From NCBI GenBank assembly GCA_025357355.1, contig JANXPK010000546.1, positions 1-6,064 of the forward strand: a DNA stretch of 6,064 nt, written 5' to 3'. This document shows positions 1-5,087 of the stretch, in pieces. Source of the DNA: Rhodobacterales bacterium (GTDB taxonomy: Bacteria > Pseudomonadota > Alphaproteobacteria > Rhodobacterales > Rhodobacteraceae). Under the pieces are notes generated by a model. That model saw nothing but the letters and a program-made list of their open reading frames with translations. It was not told where the DNA came from and searched no databases. Within the stretch, counting starts at the first letter, position 1. Each line of letters opens with the position of its first letter. The translations under genes and the position numbers were made by a program.

Positions 1-442
1 GGTAGATCCGCGGGTCCGGCTTGATCACGCCCATCTTGCCCGACACATAAACCCGGTCGAAATCCGCCAGAAAATCCAGCTTCGACCCCGCCTCATCAAA
101 CGACTCCGCACCGAAATTGGTCAGCGCGAACACCGGCACGGCCCTGGCCCGCAACGCCCGCAGCAAGGCAATGGAGCCCTCGATCCGGGGTGTGGCCAAT
201 TCGATCCAGCGGTCATACCACCAGCGGATCTCCTCGCCCCAATGCGGATAGCGGTCGGCCACCTCATAGATTGTGCGTCGAAACGGCGCGCCGGCGTCAA
301 TCGACAGGTTCATGCCGGTCAGATCGACCTCGGCAAACAGAGCCTGCCGACGCGCCTGCCCGATCATCCGGTCATAAAACCCCTCGGGGTGCCAGCGCGA
401 CAACACATTGCCAATGTCAAAGATCACCGCCTCAACCGCCAT
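1..442 (-). CDS. HAD superfamily (subfamily IA, YihX-like) hydrolase, C-terminus cut by window edge
   Basis: I translated this by hand; 147 residues are visible and the stop lies beyond the left edge. The start MAVEAVIFDIGNVL places HAD motif I at residues 8-14 with the nucleophile Asp9. The second position is Gly11 rather than the Asp of classical DxD phosphatases, as in E. coli YihX (FDLGNV). Motif II is ALTNF (Thr108), and motif III is GVIKPDPRIY with Lys141. Residues about 15-90 form the helical cap. The motif IV acidic pair would be in the missing part. Family members are cytoplasmic phosphatases of small phosphorylated metabolites, or 2-haloacid dehalogenases; YihX acts on glucose-1-phosphate. 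The substrate here cannot be read from the sequence. The ATG has GGAG close upstream (3-nt spacer) and lies 13 bp after the stop of the EamA transporter gene, so the two are probably cotranscribed. Confidence 0.88.
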   Translation of the reverse strand, partial: MAVEAVIFDIGNVLSRWHPEGFYDRMIGQARRQALFAEVDLTGMNLSIDAGAPFRRTIYEVADRYPHWGEEIRWWYDRWIELATPRIEGSIALLRALRARAVPVFALTNFGAESFDEAGSKLDFLADFDRVYVSGKMGVIKPDPRIY

Positions 443-455
443 GCCGCCCTCCGCC

Positions 456-1400
456 CTATGCCGCCTGCGGACGCCGCCGCCGCACCGTCTCCCGGTACAG
501 CGTATAAAGCCCGGCCCCCACGATCAGCGCAATCCCGATCCAGCCTTGCAGGTCCGGAAAGGTGCCAAAGAACACCAGCCCGTAGATCACCGCCAGCGGC
601 ATTGAGGTGTACTCGAAGGGCGCAATCAACGCCGGTGGATTGGTCCGGTAGGCATGGCCCATCAACATCCCGCCCGCCGCCACCGCCACCCCGGTGCCGA
701 CAAAGAACGCCCAGTCCCGCATCGGCGGCCACAGCCAGGCCCGGAACAGAAACGCCAGCGACGCATCCGCCGACCCCGCGAGGTGCCCGTCCCCCACCCA
801 GGTCCCCATCACCACTGACACCAACAGAAATGCAATCTGCACATAGAAATTGATTGTCACCGCACTTTCGGTCGCCTTCAACCACCGCGTCATGTTCTGC
901 GTCGTCGCGTAGCACACCGCCGAAATCAGGATCAAAACCGCCGCCCAGTGAAACTGCCCTTCGGGATGCAGCATGACCACGACGCCCAACAGCCCGGCCA
1001 CAACCGCACCCCAGCGATGCCAGCCAACCGGCTCGCGCAACACAACAGCCGAGATGATCGTCACCAGCACCGGCGCCACAAACCCGATCGCCGCCGCATT
1101 GGCCATCGGCAGCGCCGCAAGGCCCAGGAAATAGGTGACATTCGACACCATCACGATCGAGGCGCGGATCAGATGCGCCCAGGGCCGCCCGGTGCGCAGC
1201 ACTGAAAACCCCATCCCCGAGACCCGGATGACCCCCAGAATGAACGCCACCCCAACCAGCCCCCGCACCAGAATGACCTGATGCAGCGCATAACCGCCCG
1301 ACAATTCCTTGATGAACAGATCGTTGAACGACAACGCCACCGCTCCGCCGACTGCGCAGGAAATGCCGATCAAAACGTTCCGGGAATGCGCGTCGCTCAT
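456..1400 (-). CDS. EamA/DMT-family inner-membrane transporter
   Basis: A 314-residue protein of the usual length for the 10-TMS drug/metabolite transporter superfamily, with two EamA repeats. Hydrophobic segments lie at about 9-29, 40-60, 79-98, 101-121, 128-144, 152-168, 183-201, 229-249, 258-280 and 285-303. Family signatures are visible: LPMANAAAIGFVAPVLVTI followed by the charged loop LREPVGWHRW at the end of repeat 1, and PPALIAPFEYTSMPLAVIYG in repeat 2. The short basic C-terminus (RRRRPQAA) is probably cytoplasmic. The substrate is unknown; relatives move amino acids, purines or other metabolites, usually outward. The ATG at 1400 is chosen because the protein begins directly before TM1, but no clear Shine-Dalgarno is visible. 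It is followed after 13 bp by a HAD-hydrolase gene, a likely two-gene unit. It is not a close copy of the other EamA gene at 5088-6029. Confidence 0.92.
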   Translation of the reverse strand: MSDAHSRNVLIGISCAVGGAVALSFNDLFIKELSGGYALHQVILVRGLVGVAFILGVIRVSGMGFSVLRTGRPWAHLIRASIVMVSNVTYFLGLAALPMANAAAIGFVAPVLVTIISAVVLREPVGWHRWGAVVAGLLGVVVMLHPEGQFHWAAVLILISAVCYATTQNMTRWLKATESAVTINFYVQIAFLLVSVVMGTWVGDGHLAGSADASLAFLFRAWLWPPMRDWAFFVGTGVAVAAGGMLMGHAYRTNPPALIAPFEYTSMPLAVIYGLVFFGTFPDLQGWIGIALIVGAGLYTLYRETVRRRRPQAA

Positions 1401-1462
1401 GCGGCCATTTGATCAAAGCCCCGGCCACAATCTGGCCTGTCCCCGACACATCGCAGGCTTTT

Positions 1463-1557
1463 CCGTAGGGTGTGCCTTCAGGCGCACCGCTGTGGCAACC
1501 CTTCAGGCGCACCGCTGTCGCAACACCCATGGTGCGCAATAAATGCACACCCTACGG
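1463..1557. repeat. 95-bp fold-back (REP/MITE-like) element with 13-bp terminal inverted repeats
   Basis: The ends are exact 13-bp inverted repeats: CCGTAGGGTGTGC at 1463-1475 and its reverse complement at 1545-1557. A nested pair of 7-bp arms, GCGCACC (1482-1488 and again 1507-1513) and GGTGCGC (1531-1537), would let the single strand fold into a long interrupted hairpin. No transposase and no clear target-site duplication were found. The structure suggests a repetitive extragenic palindrome or a small non-autonomous element, but copy number in the genome is unknown. Confidence 0.7.
1475..1524. repeat. Tandem 25-bp duplication inside the fold-back element
   Basis: Two adjacent 25-bp units, 1475-1499 and 1500-1524, differ at a single base (G at 1494, C at 1519). 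Each unit begins CCTTCAGGCGCACCGCTGT and ends GCAAC. A single-unit version would give a 70-bp element, so this copy looks like one that expanded by slippage. Confidence 0.9.
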
Positions 1558-1605
1558 CGCTGCAACCTCGGAACGACGAGCGCACGCCCGACGGTTGCCA
1601 CAGCG
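1488..1605. repeat. Second 13-bp inverted repeat reaching beyond the element
   Basis: CGCTGTGGCAACC at 1488-1500 recurs as its exact reverse complement, GGTTGCCACAGCG, at 1593-1605. The left arm lies in the first 25-bp tandem unit and the right arm is 36 bp past the right terminal repeat. The match is to the G-bearing first unit; the second unit has one mismatch. It may mark a decayed neighbouring element or an alternative fold. Confidence 0.6.
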
Positions 1606-1667
1606 TGACAACATGGCCAAAAGTTGGAAAGCCCTGGCAAATGCGGCGGGCTGTGGACGAGGGACAT

Positions 1668-1871
1668 ATGGCTGTGGGCAAGACCAACAAGGAATGGCAT
1701 CTTGCCCACAAGATGCCACGCAACCCGTCCGAGGATGAGCGCCTGACCTGGCATCTCGAACACGCGAAAAGCTGCGCTTGCCGCGAAATCCCGCCGGACA
1801 TGGTCGAACTGGCAGTCCGCCGCGGCCTGATGGTCCAGGCAGCCGATACCCATCCCACCGCGCCAAAGTGA
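1668..1871 (+). CDS. Conserved-looking small protein with H-x2-H-x3-C-x-C motif, function unknown
   Basis: A 67-residue soluble protein, MAVGKTNKEWHLAHKMPRNP and onward, with no signal peptide or membrane segment. The start at 1668 is supported by GAGG at 1659-1662 with a 5-nt spacer. An in-frame ATG at 1641 would add nine residues but lacks such a site. The central part reads WHLEHAKSCACREIPPDMV. His29, His32, Cys36 and Cys38 are spaced so that they could hold a metal ion such as zinc; this is inference. The composition (NKEW, PRNPSEDERLTWH) looks like a genuine folded small protein rather than a shadow frame, and I associate this kind of sequence with uncharacterised alphaproteobacterial small proteins. 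It is the only plus-strand gene here, running convergently toward the UPF0178 gene. Confidence 0.78.
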   Translation: MAVGKTNKEWHLAHKMPRNPSEDERLTWHLEHAKSCACREIPPDMVELAVRRGLMVQAADTHPTAPK

Positions 1872-1970
1872 CGTCAGCAGCGCTCGCACGCCATCCGCGC
1901 GCCACACCCGGTCCCTAACAATCCCTTAATGCCAATCTCCAACCCCTTGATCCCAAACACTTCCCCCACC

Positions 1971-1986
1971 CGTCCACATGTGGACG
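1971..1986. other. 16-bp perfect palindrome between convergent genes
   Basis: CGTCCACATGTGGACG reads the same on both strands and lies just beyond the stop of the minus-strand UPF0178 gene (1991) and 99 bp after the stop of the plus-strand small gene. As RNA it gives a 6-bp stem with a CAUG loop in either direction. Neither side has a T-run, so a classical intrinsic terminator is doubtful. It could be a bidirectional 3'-end structure or a dimeric protein-binding site. Confidence 0.5.
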
Positions 1987-1990
1987 CCCC

Positions 1991-2431
1991 TTACTTCCCC
2001 CGCAAAACCCGGTCCAGCACATCCAGAAACCGCGACCGATCCGCCTTGCCAAACATCTTCCCGCCCCCCTGCCGAAACGGGTCCGCCGCCCGCAAATCTG
2101 CCATCAGGTCACGGTTCGCGAGGACCATCCCGATGCCAGCCTCCGTCAACTCCACCCCGTCATGCTTCAAAACCCGCGCCCCCGCCGCGATGCAGCGCGC
2201 GGCCAGCGGAATATCCCCCGTCACCACCACATCCCCCGGCATGGCCCGCTCAGCAATCCACTTGTCCGCCGCATCCGGCCCCTCCGCCACGAACACGCTC
2301 TGAACCAAGGGATTGGCCGACGGCCTGATGCCCCCGTTCGACACCACCACCATCGCCACTCCCAGCCGCGTGGCGACCCGCTCGGCCTCGGCCTTCACCG
2401 GGCAGGCGTCGGCGTCGATATACAGGGTCAT
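1991..2431 (-). CDS. UPF0178 (DUF188, YaiI/YqxD) family protein
   Basis: A 146-residue cytoplasmic protein, about the length of E. coli YaiI (roughly 150 residues). The family hallmarks are all present: YIDADACPVK at residues 4-13 with acidic Asp6 and Asp8, SNGG at 31-34, DAADKWI near 53-59, VVTGDIPLA at 69-77 (Asp73), and KADRSRFL at 129-136. The fold is related to PIN-type nucleases, and the conserved aspartates cluster as in a metal-dependent nuclease site, but no activity is firmly established for the family. Its ATG overlaps the stop of the S-formylglutathione hydrolase gene in an ATGA (2428-2431), so it is probably translated by coupling to that gene and has little Shine-Dalgarno of its own. 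Confidence 0.95.
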   Translation of the reverse strand: MTLYIDADACPVKAEAERVATRLGVAMVVVSNGGIRPSANPLVQSVFVAEGPDAADKWIAERAMPGDVVVTGDIPLAARCIAAGARVLKHDGVELTEAGIGMVLANRDLMADLRAADPFRQGGGKMFGKADRSRFLDVLDRVLRGK

Positions 2432-3258
2432 GCCATCAACGCCGCAGCGTGAAAGGCGATGTGCTCCTCCATGAAGGTGCTCACGAAGAAATAGCTGTGG
2501 TCATAGCCCTTCTGCATGCGGAACGACCCCGCCTGCCGTCGCTCCACCATCGCCAGCGCCAGGGCCTCGGGCTGCAACAACTCCAGAAACTTGTCCGATG
2601 TGCCCTGATCAATCAGCAGCGGCCCGTCAAACCCGCGCTTCTTCATCAGCAAGCTGGCGTCATGGGCGGCCCATGCCTCCTCGTCCGCCCCCAGATAGGC
2701 CGCAAACTGCTTGCGCCCCCAACCCGACCCGGTCGGATGACAGATCGGCGCGAAGGCCGAAACCGAGCGGAACCGCCCCGGCAAGCTCATCGCCAGCGTC
2801 AGCGCGCCATGCCCGCCCATCGAATGCCCGCTGATCGCCTGCGCCGCCTCGGCAATCGGAAAGGCGTCGAACAGAACCTGCGGCAATTCCTGCGCGAGAT
2901 ACGACCACATGCCGAAATGCGATCGCCATGGCGCCTCGGTCGCATCGACGTAGAACCCCGCCCCCTGCCCCAGATCATAATCCTCATGGTCGGCCACACC
3001 CGGCCCTCGCGGGCTGGTGTCGGGAAAGACCAGCGCTATCCCCGCCTCCGCCGCCCAGCGTTGCGCCCCCGCCTTCACCATGGCGTTCTCATGCGTGCAG
3101 GTCAGCCCGCCCAGAAACCATAACACCGGCACCAGCCCCTGCTCGGCCTCTTCCGGCAGGAACAACCCGAAGGTCATCTCGCCGTCACAAGCCTCCGAGG
3201 CGTGCGAATACACCCCCTGCACCCCGCCAAACGCCCGGCTCTCACTGATCGTCTTCAT
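2428..3258 (-). CDS. fghA: S-formylglutathione hydrolase
   Basis: Hydrolyses S-formylglutathione to formate and glutathione (EC 3.1.2.12), the second step of glutathione-dependent formaldehyde detoxification, in the cytoplasm. It is an esterase-D type alpha/beta hydrolase. Counting from the ATG at 3258 (276 residues), the nucleophile Ser146 is in GHSMGGHGAL, the acid Asp222 in DQGTSDKFL, and the base His254 in YDHSYFF. The conserved FLGGLTCTHEN segment, with the family cysteine at residue 54, lies near the oxyanion region. The reading frame opens two codons earlier at a GTG (3264). I prefer the ATG because family members commonly begin MKTxSxxRxFGGxQGVYSH and because GGTGA precedes it. The glutathione-dependent formaldehyde dehydrogenase gene that often sits beside it is not in this window. 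The UPF0178 gene follows with an ATGA overlap. Confidence 0.96.
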   Translation of the reverse strand: MKTISESRAFGGVQGVYSHASEACDGEMTFGLFLPEEAEQGLVPVLWFLGGLTCTHENAMVKAGAQRWAAEAGIALVFPDTSPRGPGVADHEDYDLGQGAGFYVDATEAPWRSHFGMWSYLAQELPQVLFDAFPIAEAAQAISGHSMGGHGALTLAMSLPGRFRSVSAFAPICHPTGSGWGRKQFAAYLGADEEAWAAHDASLLMKKRGFDGPLLIDQGTSDKFLELLQPEALALAMVERRQAGSFRMQKGYDHSYFFVSTFMEEHIAFHAAALMA

Positions 3259-3264
3259 GCTCAC

Positions 3265-3289
3265 CCATTCATCTTTTCATAAATATCCC
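3265..3289 (-). promoter_or_regulatory. AT-rich leader upstream of fghA
   Basis: On the minus strand, directly after the hairpin, the sequence GATATTTATGAAAAGATGAA is the most AT-rich stretch in the window and sits immediately before the fghA start. It could supply a -10-like region or an A-rich translation enhancer. I also recall similar AT-rich boxes following GC hairpins in Rhodobacteraceae genomes. There is no defined -35 element. Confidence 0.35.
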
Positions 3290-3297
3290 ACGGGGGT

Positions 3298-3318
3298 GCG
3301 GGGGTGTGAAACCCCCGC
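3298..3318 (-). terminator. GC-rich hairpin after the nitroreductase-fold gene
   Basis: GCGGGGGT (3298-3305) and ACCCCCGC (3311-3318) form an 8-bp stem with a 5-nt loop, 11 bp beyond the stop of the minus-strand gene ending at 3330. On the minus strand it is followed by ACCCCCGTGG and then an AT-rich stretch rather than a pure T-run. It is therefore a terminator-like structure, possibly leaky or Rho-assisted. It separates the upstream iron-exporter/flavoprotein pair from the formylglutathione hydrolase pair. Confidence 0.6.
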
Positions 3319-3329
3319 CCGGCGCTGAT

Positions 3330-4016
3330 CTAGCAAAACACCGTCATCACTTCCCCCAGCGGCTTCTTCCGCTTCGCCGCCGCCGGCACCGTCGCGTCCT
3401 CGGCCGGATAGCCCACCGGCAGGATCATCACCGCCTTCTCGCTGGCCGGCCGACCGCACATCTCGGGCAAAAACGTCATCGGGTTGGGCGTGTGTTCCAG
3501 ACAGACCAGCCCGGCATGATGCAACGCGGTGATCAGCATTCCCGTCGCGATCCCCACGCTTTCGGGCACATAGTAGTTCTTGTGGCGCACCCCGTCTCCG
3601 GTCACCCCCGAACGCTGCGCAAAGACCACGATCAGCCAAGGCGCGTCGGTCAGATGCGGCTTGTCCACCCCGGTCCCGATCGGCTCCAGGGCCGCCAGCC
3701 ATTCGTCCCCCGCCCCGTCCGCATAAAACGCCCGCTCTTCTTCCTCCGCCGCTGCCCGGATCTGCTCTTTCATCGCCGGATTGGCAATCGCCACGAAATG
3801 CCAGGGCTGCTGGTTGGCCCCCGACGGTGCCGTCGCAGCCGCCTGTATGCAGGCCACAATCACCGCCTCCGGCACCGGGCGCGCCGCATATTGCCGCACC
3901 GAATGCCGCCGCCTCATATGGTCACGAAACGCCTCTGCCGCCCGCAACGCCTCGGCCTCCGGCACCTGCACCCGGTCGGGCAGTGGCAGCGGCTCATACC
4001 GGACCTCACCCGCCAT
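3330..4016 (-). CDS. Nitroreductase-fold flavoprotein, iodotyrosine deiodinase-like (halotyrosine dehalogenase family)
   Basis: A 228-residue FMN-dependent enzyme of the nitroreductase fold, predicted cytoplasmic. It aligns with human iodotyrosine deiodinase (IYD) at a constant numbering offset of 63 along the core. RRRHSVRQY (35-43) is the phosphate-binding start. APSGANQQPW (63-72) follows the IYD APSGAHTEPW. The active-site lid gives Glu94, Tyr98 and Lys119, matching human Glu157, Tyr161 and Lys182, which bind the zwitterion of halotyrosine. Thr176 matches Thr239, which hydrogen-bonds to flavin N5. GRPASEK...LPVGYP...ATVP...KRKKPL closes the family pattern. Human Arg101 is replaced by His38. 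Family knowledge suggests reductive dehalogenation of iodo- or bromotyrosine, though the physiological bacterial substrate is uncertain. The frame is open upstream to 4136, but the ATG at 4016 is chosen because it forms TGATG with the stop of the mbfA-type gene and fits family length. Confidence 0.9.
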   Translation of the reverse strand: MAGEVRYEPLPLPDRVQVPEAEALRAAEAFRDHMRRRHSVRQYAARPVPEAVIVACIQAAATAPSGANQQPWHFVAIANPAMKEQIRAAAEEEERAFYADGAGDEWLAALEPIGTGVDKPHLTDAPWLIVVFAQRSGVTGDGVRHKNYYVPESVGIATGMLITALHHAGLVCLEHTPNPMTFLPEMCGRPASEKAVMILPVGYPAEDATVPAAAKRKKPLGEVMTVFC

Positions 4017-4993
4017 CAGCCGCCCCCGATCAACGCCCCGGCAGCAAAGACCAGCGCGCCGCCGACCACAACCTGCAAGGCCGCCCGCAGAAAAGGGGTT
4101 TCCATGAAGCGGTTCTGAATCCAGGCGATCACCCACAACTCGATGAACACCACGCCCATCGCAATCGCGGTCGCCGTCCAGAAGCTTGGCAGCAGATAGG
4201 GCAGCGCGTGGCCCAAACCGCCCAGCGCCGTCATGATCCCGCTGGCCGCCCCGCGCTTCAACGGCGAGCCGCGCCCGGACAGCACACCGTCGTCATGCGC
4301 GGCCTCGGTGAACCCCATCGAGATGCCCGCCCCGACCGCCGCCGCCGTGCCGACCAGCAGCGTGGTATGGCTGTTCTGCGTCGCAAAGGCTGTCGCAAAG
4401 ATCGGCGCCAGGGTTGAAACCGAGCCGTCCATCAGCCCCGCCAGCCCCGGCTGCACCCAGGTCAGGATGAACTGGCGCCGCGCGCCCTCATCCTCCTGCG
4501 CGCGCACGTCACCGCCAAGGTGCCGCGCCTCCAGCCGTTCGGCGTGCTTTTCGTGCGCCGCCTCTGCCGCCGCCAGATCGCCCAGAAGCTTGCGTGTTGC
4601 TGCATCGGTGGTGTGCGCCGCCGCCACCCGGTAGAATTTCTCGGCCTGCGCCTCCATTCCCGCCGCCTCTGACCTGATGCGGTCAAGGCTCAGGTTGCGG
4701 GTAAGCCAGATCGGCGCGCGGGCGTGATAGCCCGCGACATGCTCGCGCCGGATCAACGGGATGACCTCGCCAAAGCGTATTCGGAACAGCTCGATCAGGC
4801 GTTGGCGATGGGCGTCTTCCTCCACCGCCATCCCGTCGAACACCGCGGCCGAACCGGGATACTCAGCCCGCAGGTTCTGCGCAAAGGTCCGGTAGATCGC
4901 GGCGTCATCCTCTTCGGACGAAATGGCCAGCGCCAGCACCTCGGGCTCGCTCAGATCGGTAAAGCGGCGGCGGTTGGAAAACCCTGCGATCAT
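4016..4993 (-). CDS. mbfA: Membrane-bound ferritin/VIT1 fusion, MbfA-type iron exporter
   Basis: A 325-residue two-domain protein. Residues about 10-165 are a rubrerythrin/ferritin-like four-helix domain. Its candidate di-iron ligands are Glu27/Glu28 (SSEEDDAAIY), Glu59 and His62 (EEDAH), Glu114 (GMEAQAEKFY), and Glu144 and His147 (EAAH). Residues about 175-325 are a VIT1/CCC1 transporter domain, with LMDGSVSTLAPIFA (187-200), GISMGFTEA (223-231) and hydrophobic segments near 211-228, 250-268, 272-292 and 303-322. Characterised MbfA proteins of Rhizobiales export ferrous iron and protect against iron and peroxide stress, with expression controlled by the iron regulator Irr. The same role here is inferred. 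GGGG at 5000-5003 with a 6-nt spacer supports the ATG. The stop overlaps the next gene's start, giving a coupled pair. Confidence 0.95.
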   Translation of the reverse strand: MIAGFSNRRRFTDLSEPEVLALAISSEEDDAAIYRTFAQNLRAEYPGSAAVFDGMAVEEDAHRQRLIELFRIRFGEVIPLIRREHVAGYHARAPIWLTRNLSLDRIRSEAAGMEAQAEKFYRVAAAHTTDAATRKLLGDLAAAEAAHEKHAERLEARHLGGDVRAQEDEGARRQFILTWVQPGLAGLMDGSVSTLAPIFATAFATQNSHTTLLVGTAAAVGAGISMGFTEAAHDDGVLSGRGSPLKRGAASGIMTALGGLGHALPYLLPSFWTATAIAMGVVFIELWVIAWIQNRFMETPFLRAALQVVVGGALVFAAGALIGGG

Positions 4994-5087
4994 GACTTAC
5001 CCCGGTTCGGCAGAATTCGAATATGCGGCGCTGCGGCAGAAAAGGAAAGCCCTGCGCCACCTTGTGCCTCGCCTCGACGACCGAGGG
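4994..5087 (-). promoter_or_regulatory. Leader region of the mbfA-type gene, possible operator
   Basis: These 94 bp should hold the promoter of the mbfA/flavoprotein pair unless it is read through from the EamA gene. An 8-bp palindrome, ATTCGAAT (5015-5022), overlaps GAATTC (5013-5018), about 22 bp before the start codon. Known mbfA genes carry an Irr-binding box with GAA...TTC half-sites. The resemblance here is partial, so an operator is only a suggestion. Confidence 0.25.
5072..5086 (-). terminator. Small hairpin after the EamA gene
   Basis: CCTCG (5072-5076) and CGAGG (5082-5086) form a 5-bp stem with a 5-nt loop, one base past the stop of the gene ending at 5088. There is no T-tract on the minus strand, so termination would be weak and read-through into the mbfA-type gene is possible. 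Confidence 0.3.

Larger units (their letters stand above)
1401..1667. other. Intergenic region between divergent genes
   Basis: These 267 bp separate the minus-strand EamA gene from the plus-strand small gene, so promoters for both should lie here, but I see no convincing -35/-10 pair. Much of the space is taken by a fold-back repeat (1463-1557). Reading frames crossing it differ in all frames and encode nothing recognisable. Confidence 0.7.

Noticed and set aside
242..853. Plus-strand open frame of 203 codons
   Set aside because: It is Pro/Arg/Ser-rich low-complexity translation antisense to the HAD and EamA genes, with no family features.
424..1548. Long minus-strand open frame (374 codons) overlapping the EamA gene
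   Set aside because: It is Gly/Arg-rich with no recognisable domain and lies in a shifted frame over a clear 10-TMS transporter; it is a GC-driven shadow.
1869..1876. TGACGTCA palindrome at the stop of the small gene
   Set aside because: An 8-bp palindrome overlapping a stop codon is readily a chance event and has no supporting context.
1503..1907. Minus-strand open frames opposite the small plus-strand gene
   Set aside because: The compositions are irregular and cross the fold-back repeat, whereas the plus frame has a ribosome binding site and a coherent motif.
3306..4118. Plus-strand open frame of 270 codons
   Set aside because: It is Arg/His/Pro-rich and antisense to the IYD-like gene, whose catalytic residues are all intact on the other strand.
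4017..4136. 40-residue N-terminal extension of the IYD-like protein
   Set aside because: It is Arg/Gly/Cys-rich and overlaps the C-terminal coding region of the mbfA-type gene; the TGATG start at 4016 fits family length.
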